DNA of 64,000 nucleotides from Pirellulaceae bacterium. GTDB taxonomy: Bacteria > Planctomycetota > Planctomycetia > Pirellulales > Pirellulaceae. Of the stretch, positions 1 through 10,300 are shown one piece after another. Below the pieces are notes generated by a model. The model made no database searches and was not told where the DNA came from. It saw only the letters and a program-made list of their open reading frames with translations. Location: NCBI GenBank assembly GCA_026004775.1, contig BPJU01000002.1, positions 242,435 through 306,434 on the forward strand, given 5' to 3'. The position numbers and the translations under genes are program-made. Every line of letters starts with the position of its first letter. Positions within the stretch are counted from its first letter, which is position 1.

Positions 1-39
1 GTGATTGATGCCATCCGGCAGTTCTTTGGCCTCGGTTAG
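1..39 (+). CDS. 3' end of an upstream gene, possibly a DegT/DnrJ-type sugar aminotransferase
   Basis: Reading frame 1 is open from the first base and stops with TAG at 37-39, leaving the tail VIDAIRQFFGLG. A short amphipathic end of this kind (VxxAIRxFF) is common at the C-terminus of PLP-dependent DegT/DnrJ/EryC1 aminotransferases, which typically sit directly before NeuD-like acetyltransferases. Only 12 residues are visible, so the family call is a guess from context. Confidence 0.3.
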   Translation: MIDAIRQFFGLG

Positions 40-67
40 CGGGGAGCACACTGTCCGAAAAAGTGCC

Positions 68-775
68 ATGAATCGAGCTGCGGTTCCCATAGTGATTTTC
101 GGCACAGGTTACCGAGCGCGTACGATCTGGGACCTTCTTTGCTGGTGTTTTGCAGAACAGTACGAAGTAGTGGCCTATTTTGACGATTTTCGTAAGGTCG
201 GCGAAAGTGGGCCTGGAGGTGCTCCCATCCAAGGCACTTTCCAGGATGGTATCGTGTGGGCAGCCGAAAAAAAGTGTGCAGCGCTGATTGCATCCGGCAC
301 GCGCCAAAGTCATGTCCGCAGCCAACTGCTCCGGCAGTTGCAGCAGGCAGGCGTTGAAATTCCCGCCCTCGTGCCGGCCGTAGCCCATGTTTCGCCGTCA
401 GCAAAGATGGGAGCCGGAAGCGTGCTGATGCCGGGAGTCTATGTGGGGGCCAACGCCCGCATCGGGCCGCTTTGCTGTGCGTACGGCGGCGTGGTGATTG
501 AACACGATTGTACGCTCGGCGAGAACGTGCTGCTTGGTCCTGGGGCGAAAGTTGCCGGATTGTGTACTCTGGAAGACGGTGTGTTTCTGGGAACAGGGGC
601 CCTGGTGTTGCCGGGACGACGCGTGGGGCGAAGTACGTTGGTGGGGGCCGGCGCCGTCGTGACGCGCGACCTGCCGCCAGCCGTGGTGGCCGTCGGCAGC
701 CCGGCTCGTGTCCGCCGCCGCATTCGGCCCGACGACGAAGTCCCGTACTTCACGCCCCCAGGGGATACGCCGTGA
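68..775 (+). CDS. NeuD/PglD-like sugar O- or N-acetyltransferase
   Basis: A 235-aa protein of the sialic-acid/bacillosamine acetyltransferase type, which transfers acetyl from acetyl-CoA to an amino sugar nucleotide in the cytoplasm. The first ~100 residues form a small Rossmann-like domain beginning VIFGTGYRARTIW. From about residue 105 there are left-handed beta-helix hexapeptide repeats (for example LMPGVYVGANARIGP and VLLGPGAKVAG) and the usual C-terminal GSPARVRRR. The ATG at 68 is chosen because it begins immediately before the Rossmann strand; a TTG/ATG 60 nt upstream would add unconserved residues and overlap the previous gene. It overlaps the next gene by 4 nt (GTGA), implying coupled translation. 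Substrate unknown. Confidence 0.8.
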   Translation: MNRAAVPIVIFGTGYRARTIWDLLCWCFAEQYEVVAYFDDFRKVGESGPGGAPIQGTFQDGIVWAAEKKCAALIASGTRQSHVRSQLLRQLQQAGVEIPALVPAVAHVSPSAKMGAGSVLMPGVYVGANARIGPLCCAYGGVVIEHDCTLGENVLLGPGAKVAGLCTLEDGVFLGTGALVLPGRRVGRSTLVGAGAVVTRDLPPAVVAVGSPARVRRRIRPDDEVPYFTPPGDTP

Positions 776-1770
776 ACCCGTTGGACCTGTCGATCGTGAT
801 TCCCTGTTATCGAAGCGGGCCGTGGCTGGATGAGCTGGTGGAGGCCATCCACCAGGTTCTTGCATCCTTGCCGTACCGGTTCGAGATCGTGCTGGTCAAC
901 GATGCTTCGCCGGATGGTACGTGGGACGCGATGAAACGTCTGGTGGAGCGCTACTCTGGCGTGCGGGCCATCGACCTCCAATTCAACGTGGGACAGTATC
1001 GAGCCACCTTGTGCGGTATCGAGCGTGCTCGAGGACATTGGATCATCACCATGGATGACGACTTCCAACACCCGCCGGATCAGCTACCGGTGCTGATCGA
1101 GGCGATCAAGAGCCATCCGGAGTGCGACTGCATCATGGCTCGATTCCGCCGCAAGCAGCACAGCCTGGTGCGCAATCTGGGCAGCGGTTTGATGCGGGCC
1201 ATTTACGTGCGGTTTTACCGGGCGCCGCGGCACGTGGCACCGAGCAGCTTCCGCATCATGACCAGTCAGTTTGCCCGTATCTTATGCAGCCACGGCACCG
1301 CCAACCCGGTGCTGTGCCCGTTGATATTTCAACTGACGCGGCGGGTGGCCAACGTCGAGGTGCAGCATGCAGCGCGTGCGTACGGCAAGAGCGGCTATCG
1401 TTTGGGACGGCTTGCCGGCACGGTCGTGGACACGCTGCTTCGAGCCACCACCTACCCGCTGCACGTGGTGTGCCTTCTGGGCTTGTTGATAGCCGGCGGC
1501 TCGTTGTTGTTCGGCGTTTATCGCGTGATACGCTACTTCGTCGGACCGCAAGTGCTGCCGGGCTTCACCACTTTGGCCGTGCTCGTGACATTCTTCGGCG
1601 GGATGATCCTGTTCGCCGTGGGGCTGGTCGGAGAATACCTGGCTCGGGTGATCGAAGAAGTGCGGGGCCAGCCCCGGTATGTCGTTCGGGAAGAACTGCT
1701 GCCCGGCCAGGAGCCGGCGGCCACCCGCCTCGAAGGATGCTCCGGTTCACAAGCCCAGCCGCCGCCTTGA
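772..1770 (+). CDS. Polyprenyl-phosphate glycosyltransferase, family 2 (DPM1/ArnC/GtrB-like)
   Basis: A 332-aa inner-membrane glycosyltransferase that would load a sugar from a nucleotide donor onto undecaprenyl phosphate for surface-glycan assembly. The GT-A domain starts LSIVIPCYRSG, has VLVNDASPDGT and the metal-binding MDDDFQHP motif, and is followed by two transmembrane helices (about residues 225-250 and 262-290) and a basic tail, the standard ArnC/GtrB layout. GTG at 772 is the start: it overlaps the acetyltransferase stop as GTGA and places the first beta strand at residue 6. A longer in-frame extension to 508 lies wholly inside the acetyltransferase gene and is not credible. With its neighbours it suggests transfer of an acetylated amino sugar to a lipid carrier. 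Confidence 0.87.
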   Translation: MNPLDLSIVIPCYRSGPWLDELVEAIHQVLASLPYRFEIVLVNDASPDGTWDAMKRLVERYSGVRAIDLQFNVGQYRATLCGIERARGHWIITMDDDFQHPPDQLPVLIEAIKSHPECDCIMARFRRKQHSLVRNLGSGLMRAIYVRFYRAPRHVAPSSFRIMTSQFARILCSHGTANPVLCPLIFQLTRRVANVEVQHAARAYGKSGYRLGRLAGTVVDTLLRATTYPLHVVCLLGLLIAGGSLLFGVYRVIRYFVGPQVLPGFTTLAVLVTFFGGMILFAVGLVGEYLARVIEEVRGQPRYVVREELLPGQEPAATRLEGCSGSQAQPPP

Positions 1771-1962
1771 AGCCCAAGTTTGCGGCTCACTCAGAAGGCT
1801 ATTTTCGCTCGGTGCCATGTGCTTTACATTGGAAGAACGGGGCCCGGAATTGCTGGGTGAGTTTCCCGAATCGCGCTTTGCGACGCGATGCAGGTCAGTA
1901 ACGGCATTCACAGCCGGCCGTGTGGACTGACTTGGCAAGTGGCGCAATTACCTTAGGCTACT

Positions 1963-2523
1963 ATGAGCATCACCAGTACAACGACGAACGCCGGCCGAAC
2001 GATCTTGCTGGTCGACGACAGCTACGCGTTCCGGGAGCGCTTGGCGCGTGCCTTCCGCGAACGGGGCTTCTTGGTTTGGACGGCATGTAACTACGACGAA
2101 GCAATGGAGGCGGCCGCCCAACAGAGTTTTGAAATGGCGGTGGTCGATCTCAGGATGCCCGGCAAATCAGGCCTGGAATTGGTGCGGGACTTGAAGCGGC
2201 ACTACCCGCAAACGAAGGTGCTGGTGCTTACCGGGTTCGGTAGCATCGCCACGGCGATCGATGCGATTCGCCTGGGTGCCACCAATTATTTGCCGAAGCC
2301 GGCGGACGCCGATGACATTCTGGCGGCGTTTGCGCGAGGCGAGGCCGAAGTCGGATCCCCACCGAAGACCGAGCATGAAGTGCCGAGCTTGGCGCGGGCC
2401 GAATGGGAGCACATCCATCGGGTGCTGGCGGATTGTGGCGGGAACATTTCTGAAGCGGCACGCCGTTTGGGAATCCACCGGCGGTCATTGCAGCGCAAGC
2501 TCCGCAAGCGTGCTCCGGACTAA
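1963..2523 (+). CDS. Response regulator, receiver plus Fis-type HTH (ActR/RegA/PrrA-like)
   Basis: A 186-aa two-component regulator. The receiver has the acidic pair D18-D19, the phospho-acceptor D62 in VVDLRMPGKSGLEL, and the conserved Lys in YLPKPAD. Instead of a central AAA domain it goes directly to a C-terminal Fis-like helix-turn-helix (NISEAARRLGIHRRSLQRKL), which is the RegA/ActR/PrrA architecture used for global redox control. No histidine kinase gene is adjacent, so the partner kinase must be encoded elsewhere. The start ATG has no strong ribosome-binding site. What it regulates cannot be read here. Confidence 0.88.
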   Translation: MSITSTTTNAGRTILLVDDSYAFRERLARAFRERGFLVWTACNYDEAMEAAAQQSFEMAVVDLRMPGKSGLELVRDLKRHYPQTKVLVLTGFGSIATAIDAIRLGATNYLPKPADADDILAAFARGEAEVGSPPKTEHEVPSLARAEWEHIHRVLADCGGNISEAARRLGIHRRSLQRKLRKRAPD

Positions 2524-2671
2524 TGTGTTGCCCCTGGCGTCGGCCACCCAATTGGCGGCACGCACCCTTTCGGATAATCTTGTTTTGTGTGAAGCACACG
2601 CGGCATAGAACAACATCCTGGCGGTGAGGCCTGTTTATTCCATGACCCACGCCGGGAGCCTTGGTACCGCC

Positions 2672-3307
2672 ATGAAGGATCGTGTTGTCTGGATCGGAAC
2701 GGCTTCCGTCGATCTCAGCTCGCTGCAAGCCGTTTGTGCGTGGAACGTCGTCGGTTTTCCGGATACGGCCTCGTATCTGCAAGACGCCTCCGACCGGGAC
2801 GTCTTGTCGGTGGTTTCCGCCGAAACGCCGCGATGGGCTTCGGCGGTGGCAGAATTGTGCCGGGAACTATGGCGACGGCGACTGCCGCCGGGTGTGGTAG
2901 TGGCGCTGATGAATCCGTCGCTGGAGGAGCTGGAGCAGGCTTGGCGAACCGGGGCGCTGGAAGTGGTTCGGTTGCCCTGTACGGCCGGTTCTTTGCAGAG
3001 GCTGTTGCGGGAAGCAGCCGCGCGCTGGCGTCCGATCGGCCAATGGTTGCGTAGCTCGGACGGTTGGAGCCGCCGCGAACTGGAGCTCTCGCCGCGCGAA
3101 TGGTTGTTGGGCCACCTGCTGGCCAGGGGCATGAGCATCAAACGGATTGCGGCTCAGTGGGACGTGAGCGTCCATACGACGCGCCACCAGCGCCGTCGTC
3201 TCTTTGAAAAACTCGGTGTTGATTCCGAGGCCGAACTGGCTCACCATTGGGGCCATGCCCGGATGCTCGAGCAGTTGGAGGCCTATTTCTGTCGAGCCGA
3301 AGACTAG
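2672..3307 (+). CDS. LuxR-type transcriptional regulator with a receiver-like, apparently non-phosphorylatable N-terminus
   Basis: A 211-aa protein whose C-terminal ~65 residues are a LuxR/NarL-type HTH (LSPREWLLGHLLARGMSIKR then IAAQWDVSVHTTRHQRRRLF). The N-terminal ~120 residues have the size and alternating pattern of a receiver domain, but I see no acidic pocket or phospho-acceptor Asp, so it may be a pseudo-receiver. The start is uncertain: in-frame ATG codons at 2642 and 2672 and a GTG at 2624 are all possible. It lies 149 nt after the response-regulator gene on the same strand; no kinase is nearby. Confidence 0.72.
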   Translation: MKDRVVWIGTASVDLSSLQAVCAWNVVGFPDTASYLQDASDRDVLSVVSAETPRWASAVAELCRELWRRRLPPGVVVALMNPSLEELEQAWRTGALEVVRLPCTAGSLQRLLREAAARWRPIGQWLRSSDGWSRRELELSPREWLLGHLLARGMSIKRIAAQWDVSVHTTRHQRRRLFEKLGVDSEAELAHHWGHARMLEQLEAYFCRAED

Positions 3308-3453
3308 TCCCGCAGGAGGAGTCGTGAGAATGCCAGGCCGGTGGTCCATTGAGCTCCCGGTGTGCCGGCCGCCGCTGCCGGGTTTCCCGTTGCTCACCCG
3401 TTGCCTTGCTGCGCATCAGTCAGCCGCGGAGCGCCGGCAAAACGGGATTTACC

Positions 3454-3517
3454 GCCTATCCGAAAACCGCCCTTGGTCCGCTTGTCGATAGGCCCTCGAA
3501 CGGGTTTTCGGATAGGC
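3454..3517. terminator. 15-bp inverted repeat between convergent genes, possible bidirectional terminator
   Basis: GCCTATCCGAAAACC (3454-3468) is a perfect inverted copy of GGTTTTCGGATAGGC (3503-3517), with a 34-nt loop. It sits between the stop of the LuxR-type gene (3307) and the stop of the minus-strand operon (3520). The position fits a shared terminator; the long loop and lack of a clean U-tract leave other roles open. Confidence 0.45.
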
Positions 3518-3519
3518 TC

Positions 3520-4953
3520 TTAGTTGCTGGATCGCTGGGCTTGAGCCAGTTCGACAGCCAGGCGGTCGATAAGGCTCGGATCCAGCCGCTGTATCACGAA
3601 TTGCTGGATGTCGACAAACATCTTGTCGATGATGGCTTGGATCTTGGGATTGTCAGTGTTGGTCTCCTGGCGCCCGCGATCGATCCGCTGCCGGATGTCG
3701 GTTACCGTCGGCAAGGCACGCAGTTGATCGAGGACTTGCTGGGCTTCGTCGAAATTTTTTTCGCGTATGAGGAATCGAATGCGAGCCGCGAACAGCTCGC
3801 GCTGCGCGATAAGGTCGATGACCGCGGCTTGCAAGCTGCGCACCAGTGCCTCAGCCTGGAGACGCTTGGCATCATCGGTCAAGCGGCCTACGGCTACCGG
3901 AGTTTGTCCGGGAAGTAGCGGCAAACGGGCAAGGAGCATGCCGCCGCTTCGCACGTACAACACGCGCACCCGCCCCTCGTGCGGCTTGATCGTAATTTGG
4001 CCTCGCCAATCGGTCTGGCCCAAGTATTCGGTCTGCTCGGTGGCCGGATCTTTGGCGTAGATATCGTATCCGGCCAGAGGGCGCTCCGATTCGTCGCGTG
4101 ATCGCAGCACCAATTGCGTTTCTGGCCAGATCGGTCGCTCAACCAGAGCAAAACGGTCCACACGGCTGCTGGCACGAAAGCCCAGGTAGGCCCGGTTGGC
4201 CGTGTGCACATCGGCTCGGCACTTGTAACCGTCCCAATCGCGCACCACCAGCAATGTCCACTCGACCGGGCGGATGCCGCCGGGGCGTGGTTTGCCATAA
4301 CGATCATTCATGCGGATAACGGCTGACAATACCCAACCCTTTTCTGGTCGCGCCAGCAGGGCTTCCGGCTCTTCGATCGCCAAGCCGGCAGCTCGGAAGC
4401 GCAGAATTGCCGTGGATCCCGTCACGTCATCAATGCGCGCCAAAGGCCGGAACGCATCCAGGACGGCTTGCCCGCAGGTCCACGGTACGGCGGCCGGCTG
4501 GAGGCAAGTCCGAGCGATGACGGGCCCGAACTGTTGGGTGCGGACATCCCATTCACACGCCTCCACCTGCACTCCTTCGGGCACTCGTTTGACGGCAAGC
4601 AGGATCAGTTTGTCAAGCGTAGCCAACCGGTCAGGGCCCAGGAGTTGTTCGATCTTGGTGGGGGAAACACCGGTCGGGTCGCGGAGCATTTGGGCGGCCA
4701 CATCCGGCGTCGGCTCGGACCATTCCAACCGCCACGTCGCCCCGGCTGCCATCCGGCAGCAGTCGCGCACCGTACGCTCGATTTTGCCGGCCCAAGCGCC
4801 ATCGGCATCCCACGATCGATCCAACGCCGGCCATACCTTTACTTCGTAAGGCGAAAAGAGCCAGGAGGTTTGTGCCGGCGCACTGGGGGCCTCCAGCAGC
4901 ACGGCCATGCCCACTACTACTGCCCAACCGAGCGCGTTTACCTTGCTCGTCAT
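3520..4953 (-). CDS. Exported protein of unknown function, last gene of the ExbB/ExbD operon
   Basis: A 477-aa protein beginning MTSKVNALGWAVVVGMAVLL and a cleavable signal peptide ending near APSAPAQ, so periplasmic or surface exposed. It has no domain I recognise: the middle is rich in beta-type stretches and Trp, and the C-terminal third is helical with predicted repeats. The ATG overlaps the stop of the preceding gene as ATGA, so the two are translationally coupled; a longer start at 4986 would lie inside the upstream gene. Being the last gene of the operon it probably works with the peptide-binding-like protein before it. Function unknown. Confidence 0.75.
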   Translation of the reverse strand: MTSKVNALGWAVVVGMAVLLEAPSAPAQTSWLFSPYEVKVWPALDRSWDADGAWAGKIERTVRDCCRMAAGATWRLEWSEPTPDVAAQMLRDPTGVSPTKIEQLLGPDRLATLDKLILLAVKRVPEGVQVEACEWDVRTQQFGPVIARTCLQPAAVPWTCGQAVLDAFRPLARIDDVTGSTAILRFRAAGLAIEEPEALLARPEKGWVLSAVIRMNDRYGKPRPGGIRPVEWTLLVVRDWDGYKCRADVHTANRAYLGFRASSRVDRFALVERPIWPETQLVLRSRDESERPLAGYDIYAKDPATEQTEYLGQTDWRGQITIKPHEGRVRVLYVRSGGMLLARLPLLPGQTPVAVGRLTDDAKRLQAEALVRSLQAAVIDLIAQRELFAARIRFLIREKNFDEAQQVLDQLRALPTVTDIRQRIDRGRQETNTDNPKIQAIIDKMFVDIQQFVIQRLDPSLIDRLAVELAQAQRSSN

Positions 4954-7373
4954 TCTTCGACTGTTATATGCGGTTCGATTTGCCAATGGGCGATATTCTG
5001 ATAAAGGCTGCTCACCGAGTCACCGATGCCGTGCACGTTCTTGTGGTAGGCATAGAACTCGACGGTTTGAAACAACGGGATCACGGTCGCATCGCCATAG
5101 GTTACCTGGTGCAATTCCTGCGACCGCCTTCGTACTTCTCGCCAGCTTCCGGCTTCCTGAAGCCGCCTCAGCGCCAACTGCACGTAGGGGTTGGGCGAGG
5201 GGGCGATTCCACCGCCACCGAACAGGCGGACCACATCGGCCAGCGGCTCTTCGATCGTCAACGCCACATACCGCAAGTGCCACGACCCGTTAGCCACACT
5301 CTCCAGCGGTTGCAAGCGGCAAGGAATTTCCAATCGCTGTAGCTGTTCGGCGATGATGGCGGTGACGAAGCGGGCGACGGTGTCGTCCGGATAGGCCAAT
5401 ACAAGCGGTTCCAGGTCCGGCGGCGTTTGCTGGGCCTTTTCAGCCGCCACTTTCAGTTGTTGTTTGGCGATTCCGAGCAGCAGCAGCGCCAGGCCCGGAT
5501 CGAACGGTTGTTCCGGCAACGACTCGTCATAGGCGTAAGCCGAAGCATCGCCCGGTCGGCCTGCCGCCGGCAAGGCGGCCGAGATGACTCGGCAACCAGC
5601 GACGGGTTTGCCATCGTAGAGCCGTTCCAGGATCAGTTGGCGGGGGATGGCGTGAATCAAGGCCCGCCGAAACGTCGGATTGGCCAAATACGGGTGGTCG
5701 TAATTCGGCACGAGCACATGCACGGTGGGCACGGCATAAGGACGTATCACCAAGGATTCGTCCGAACTGTTCAGCAGCTTTACAGCGTCAGCGGGAAAGA
5801 CCCGATCCAGCACCAAGATCTTACCGCGTTTAAGATCATCGATGGCGTCGCGAGTGTCGTTATACGGCAATTCATGGATTTCTGCTGGTCCGGTTCCACG
5901 CGACGAGCTGTGGCTTGGTTGCCGCACAAAAACCAGTCGGCCCTCAGCCTCGGATTGTCGGAAAACGCGCATGCGTTCTTCCCACGCGGCACCGGAGGGG
6001 CAATGCGCAAGCGGCTGGCGGAGCAGTGCCTCCGGCAGCACGTAAGGCCGCCGCAGTGCCGCTTCCACACGCCACATGCCATCGGCACGCACCGTCTGGA
6101 GCAACTCCGCCCACTGGGGCACGTAACCCGGTAGTTCCGGATCGGCCAGTTCCACCAGCATGTGGCTGATGTCGTAAGCCGTGGGCCTTGGCTCGGAACT
6201 ATCCGAACGGATCGGCAATTGCAGGGCCAACAGGCGATAGTCGTCGCTCCGATCCAGTTTGCCGAAGGGGCTGCGATAGTGCCCGCCTTCGGGGCCTGGG
6301 CCCAGAAACTCGACCAGGCTCGGTTGCACCAAGTAACCCACCCGCCGAGCTGCCCAGTCGTCCAGCGCCGTGCGATCGGCGGTCGCCGCCTGCTGAGCGA
6401 CCCCTACGGTCACCACCGGATAGCGTTTTATAAGCTCCACCGCCAGCTCGAATGCACCTTCCAACCGAGGCCACACGGCCAGTGCCTGTTGCACCTCTTG
6501 TTGCGCTTCCCGCAACCGGTTTTCCGCCGCCAGCTGCTTTGCCCGGTCCGCTCGCTGTTGGGCGATACGCACGAGTTGCTGTCGGATCTGAGCCAGCGCC
6601 GGCAAGCGCTCCTCACCGTACGTACTGGAAAGACGGGCAAGCAGGCGGCGAGCTGCACGAAAGTCCTCCTTGGCGATGTATTCCGACGACAAATTCGCCA
6701 CCACACCGGACATGGCGGCCAAAACCGTCGTGCCCGATGCGCTCTGATAGTTGGCATTGCGGCGATAAAGCTCTTCCAGGTGCGAAAGCGCTTGCGACCA
6801 GCGTTTGGCCGACGCGTCGTCGGCGGCTCGTGCAAAAAGGTATTCGTCCAGTGTTTCGTTCAGACCCTCCGTGTGAGGGTACTTGTCGACCAACAGCAGC
6901 AGGTGGCGGAACGCTTCGTTGAATTGCTTGTCGGCGATCAAACGCCGGGCTTCCGCCAACACCAATTGTTCGAACAGCTCAACTCGCTCCACGTCGTTCC
7001 ATGCTACGACCAGCTCCTCGGCCGGATCACTCAACAGTCGAAACCGCAAGAAACCTCCCGGTTGGGGCACCACGCGGCGCATCGGCACATCGAGCGGTAC
7101 GATCTTGTGCCGCGAGCCATCGCGTTTCAGCACCAGAACGTCGAAAGGCTTTTGCTGGTAGAGCGGCTCTTCGCTGCCAGGCGAGTCGGCCCTGGCTTGT
7201 CCAAAGACGTGATGGCTCACCCCGTGGCCCAATCCGAACAGCACGGCAAACGCCAGCCGGGTGAGGCAGAGCCATGAACGGAGCCGCAGGGGGCCCGGAC
7301 CCGCATTCCCCCGGCACTTCCCGGTTTGACTCGCGTCGGCTCCATCGAATGTAGTTGCAATCCGGTACGACAT
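4950..7373 (-). CDS. Exported TPR-like plus family-5 solute-binding-protein-like protein
   Basis: An 807-aa protein with an N-terminal signal peptide (hydrophobic stretch ending around HHVFGQA). The first half is helical and TPR-like. The second half (from about residue 390) resembles the oligopeptide-binding SBP_bac_5 fold: an internal FRRALIHAIPRQLILERLYD segment matches the typical 'vRqAl.yAIDRq' region, and the end (ATVIPLFQTVEFYAYHKNVHG) matches the usual C-terminus. No lipobox and no ABC permease are nearby, so it is unlikely to be a conventional importer component. The ATG at 7373 is 4 nt past the preceding stop. In this operon it may be a periplasmic ligand sensor; that is inference. 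Confidence 0.7.
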   Translation of the reverse strand: MSYRIATTFDGADASQTGKCRGNAGPGPLRLRSWLCLTRLAFAVLFGLGHGVSHHVFGQARADSPGSEEPLYQQKPFDVLVLKRDGSRHKIVPLDVPMRRVVPQPGGFLRFRLLSDPAEELVVAWNDVERVELFEQLVLAEARRLIADKQFNEAFRHLLLLVDKYPHTEGLNETLDEYLFARAADDASAKRWSQALSHLEELYRRNANYQSASGTTVLAAMSGVVANLSSEYIAKEDFRAARRLLARLSSTYGEERLPALAQIRQQLVRIAQQRADRAKQLAAENRLREAQQEVQQALAVWPRLEGAFELAVELIKRYPVVTVGVAQQAATADRTALDDWAARRVGYLVQPSLVEFLGPGPEGGHYRSPFGKLDRSDDYRLLALQLPIRSDSSEPRPTAYDISHMLVELADPELPGYVPQWAELLQTVRADGMWRVEAALRRPYVLPEALLRQPLAHCPSGAAWEERMRVFRQSEAEGRLVFVRQPSHSSSRGTGPAEIHELPYNDTRDAIDDLKRGKILVLDRVFPADAVKLLNSSDESLVIRPYAVPTVHVLVPNYDHPYLANPTFRRALIHAIPRQLILERLYDGKPVAGCRVISAALPAAGRPGDASAYAYDESLPEQPFDPGLALLLLGIAKQQLKVAAEKAQQTPPDLEPLVLAYPDDTVARFVTAIIAEQLQRLEIPCRLQPLESVANGSWHLRYVALTIEEPLADVVRLFGGGGIAPSPNPYVQLALRRLQEAGSWREVRRRSQELHQVTYGDATVIPLFQTVEFYAYHKNVHGIGDSVSSLYQNIAHWQIEPHITVEE

Positions 7374-7377
7374 CGCT

Positions 7378-10300
7378 TCACTCGGCTTTCTGGTCGGGCA
7401 GCGTCGCCTGGAGCAGACTGCCAACTGAACCGGGAATCCAAACCGAATTGCCCGCGACCAGCGGCTGGCCCGTGGCCGGCTCGGTCAATGCAACTTCACC
7501 TCCCATCTGCCCGTTGCTCAACTGCAATCGACCCAGCCAGCCTTCTGCGGTGGCCAAAAGAAGTTCGCTGTCACTCAACGATACCGCTCCTACCGGCGGA
7601 CCGTGCGGTAACGGAACGGTCCATTGTGATTGGAGGTTGTCGTTGACCGCCATCAGCTCGATTTGCTGGCTGGCGGTGGCAAGGGCTAACAATGCCACGT
7701 CACCGAAGCCAAACGGCCCCCACACGACGCGTCCCGGCAAAGTTTGGGGCTGGCTCGACCGCAAACTGCCGATTTCAAATCGCCACAGCGCGTCGGCGTC
7801 ACTTCGCGACGAGACGCCCAGTATGGCTTTGGGGAGCACCGCCAAGCGACCGACCAGATTCTCTTCGAGCGAAGCTTGTGCCAGGCTGGTCAGCCGTCGC
7901 CCGCCGGTGTCGATGATTCCGATGCGGAACAAGCGCTGTTGATCGTCGGCGATGACAAACTCGTCCGTCTCTTCCGCAATGCGTACCGGCGGCAGCCATT
8001 GGACGGAGGAACCCGGTTTCAATGGAGGCTGGAAGGGCAGTAATTTCGCCCCCGTACCCGTCGGGCTCAAGGCAGTGATCTCTCCGGACTGAAGCGGCAC
8101 GACCAGATGATCGGCCATTAGTAGGGGCGGCACGCGAGCGGCCGGCGCACTGAGCGTGAATTGCACGAATTGGGGCTGCTTTTCCGGTTCGTTCGGGTCA
8201 TACAGAAGGCCGCGACCGGCACGACTAAAGAACATCACGCGACCATCGCCAAGCGGCACGACATCCTCAAAGGAGGCGTCTCCCAGCCGCAAATCCAATG
8301 TACCGGCTAGTCGATCCGTGGAACCGCTGCGGGGAATCGCGTACATGCTGCCGTTGGTGGTGAACGCCAAAAGCGAGTCCTTTGGGCCGATCGCCAATCC
8401 GGCAATCGGGAACCCGACATCCGATTGCCAGAAAGTCTTGGAACCGGAAGCGGTGTCAACGGCCGAAATGCGAAAGCCGCCGGATTGCGGGGAGCGACGT
8501 GTCGATACCAGCGCGGGGCCTACCTGGTAGAGCGGGCCGACGAAGCCTTGGCCTTCGTACGTGACCCACCGCCGCACGAATTGCGCTTGGCTGGCTTGTA
8601 CGTCGTAGGCCACCAGCCGAGTGTCGGCCAGAAACAGAGCATTGCCATCGGCCAGCATATAGGTGAACAGTGGTTCCCGGCGGACCGGCGGCAGCGGCGC
8701 GATTTCCCGGCTGATGGGGGGATCTTCCTGCGGGTTGATTTCCAAGGCCACCACTGCACCCAGGCTGGTGGCGAAATAGATGCGACGCCCTGACACCACC
8801 GGCGGACTGATCACGTGCCCATCCAATCGCGTCGGTTCCGCGATGGGATCCAATTGTTGGCCCGTCGCATCCAGCTTGAAGGCGTGTACGAACGAAAAAT
8901 CACTACCGCTGTTGGTCGCGACAAACAGCATTCCTACCGCCAGTGTCGGCGGTATGGCTACTTGCTCGGCTCGGTGCCCTAGATAGTAAACACTCTGGCA
9001 CTCCATGGTCTCGACCGACATCACGTACAGGTGGTCTTGCTGGCCGAGTTGGTAGAAGACGGTGTAGCGGTCGTTGGTCTGGGGCCCGACGGGGAGAGCT
9101 TGACCGAAGTCGGCTGCGCGGCTGCCAGTTCCGTCCAATAGGCTCACGTTGTAGACGCGGCCGGAGTGGGTGGCAATCAATACGCGATCCCGCCAAAGGA
9201 CCGGCGCATGCAGCGGCTCGCCCATGGCCACGGCCCAAACGACCTCACCGGTAGTGCCCTTCACACGCATCAGCTCCCAGCGGTCCGAATCGACCAGTAA
9301 CCAGTCGGCCGGAGTCGGATCGTTCGGGGAACCGAGGCTGATGGGCCAGAACGCGTTGCCGTTGCCGACGTACCGCCTCCAGATCACGTCTCCGGTGCCT
9401 GCTTCGATACCATACACGGTTCCTTCCACGGTGACGGCTAGCACATAATCAGAGCCCCCAGCCGGCAGCCCATTCCCGGCACGCCCGTACAGGACTACCC
9501 GCCTCACAGGTATGTCGGGGGCTTCCGTACGGACGGTCAGTTGTGGCGTAAAACCTCGAACCGCCTCGCGTTCCCGCTGGCCGATCGCCATGACGCGCTT
9601 GATCAGTTCCGGATGGCGTGCCAAACCCGGGTAGTCCGCCACCAATGCGTCACGTTGGCGGAGAGCCTCGCGTGGCTGTCCCGCCTCGATGGCCTGGTCG
9701 ATGCTGGCCAGTACCGCGGTGAGCCGTTCTTCACGCTCGATATCGCGGCGTACCTGCAACACCGTCTCTTCGATTCGGTCGATGACATTGGTTTGCGTTT
9801 TGCGAAGTGTGGTCGGCAGGTAAACCGGATTGTTTACCAGGGCCATCGCTTCGTCGACTTTTTCGAGCAACTTCTTGGCTTCTTCAGCCGACCGGGCATT
9901 CTTGGCTTTTTCGGCAAACGCTTTGGCCAGGTCCGGAAGCAGCGTGGCCAGTTCGGCGCGGGCTTCAGCGAACGCCGGTTCGTTTTCGATCTGCGGCAAA
10001 ACGTGTTTGGCCGCCTGGAGAGCTTGATCCGGGTCACGGCTACCTTCGGCTTCCATGCGCAGTTGAGCCATCTGGCGGCGTACGCGCGCCAGTGAGGCGT
10101 TCGGATCATTGGGGAAGTAACGCAGGAACTTGTCGAATTTGGCGACGGCGTTGGCGTAGGCACCGTCGCGATAATCCGCCTCGGCTGCCTCAAAGTACTC
10201 GGCGGCCGTGCCCCGTGTAAGCGAGTACCACATCACCGCCGATAGCGCCGCCAGCACGATCAGAGCGAATCCGCCGACAAGAATAAGCGGCGACTCCCAT

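Noticed and set aside
508-771. N-terminal extension of the glycosyltransferase
   Set aside because: It overlaps the acetyltransferase gene entirely and the GTGA start at 772 gives the expected N-terminus.
5780-6474. Plus-strand and alternative-frame open frames opposite the operon genes
   Set aside because: Shadow frames of GC-rich coding sequence on the minus strand.
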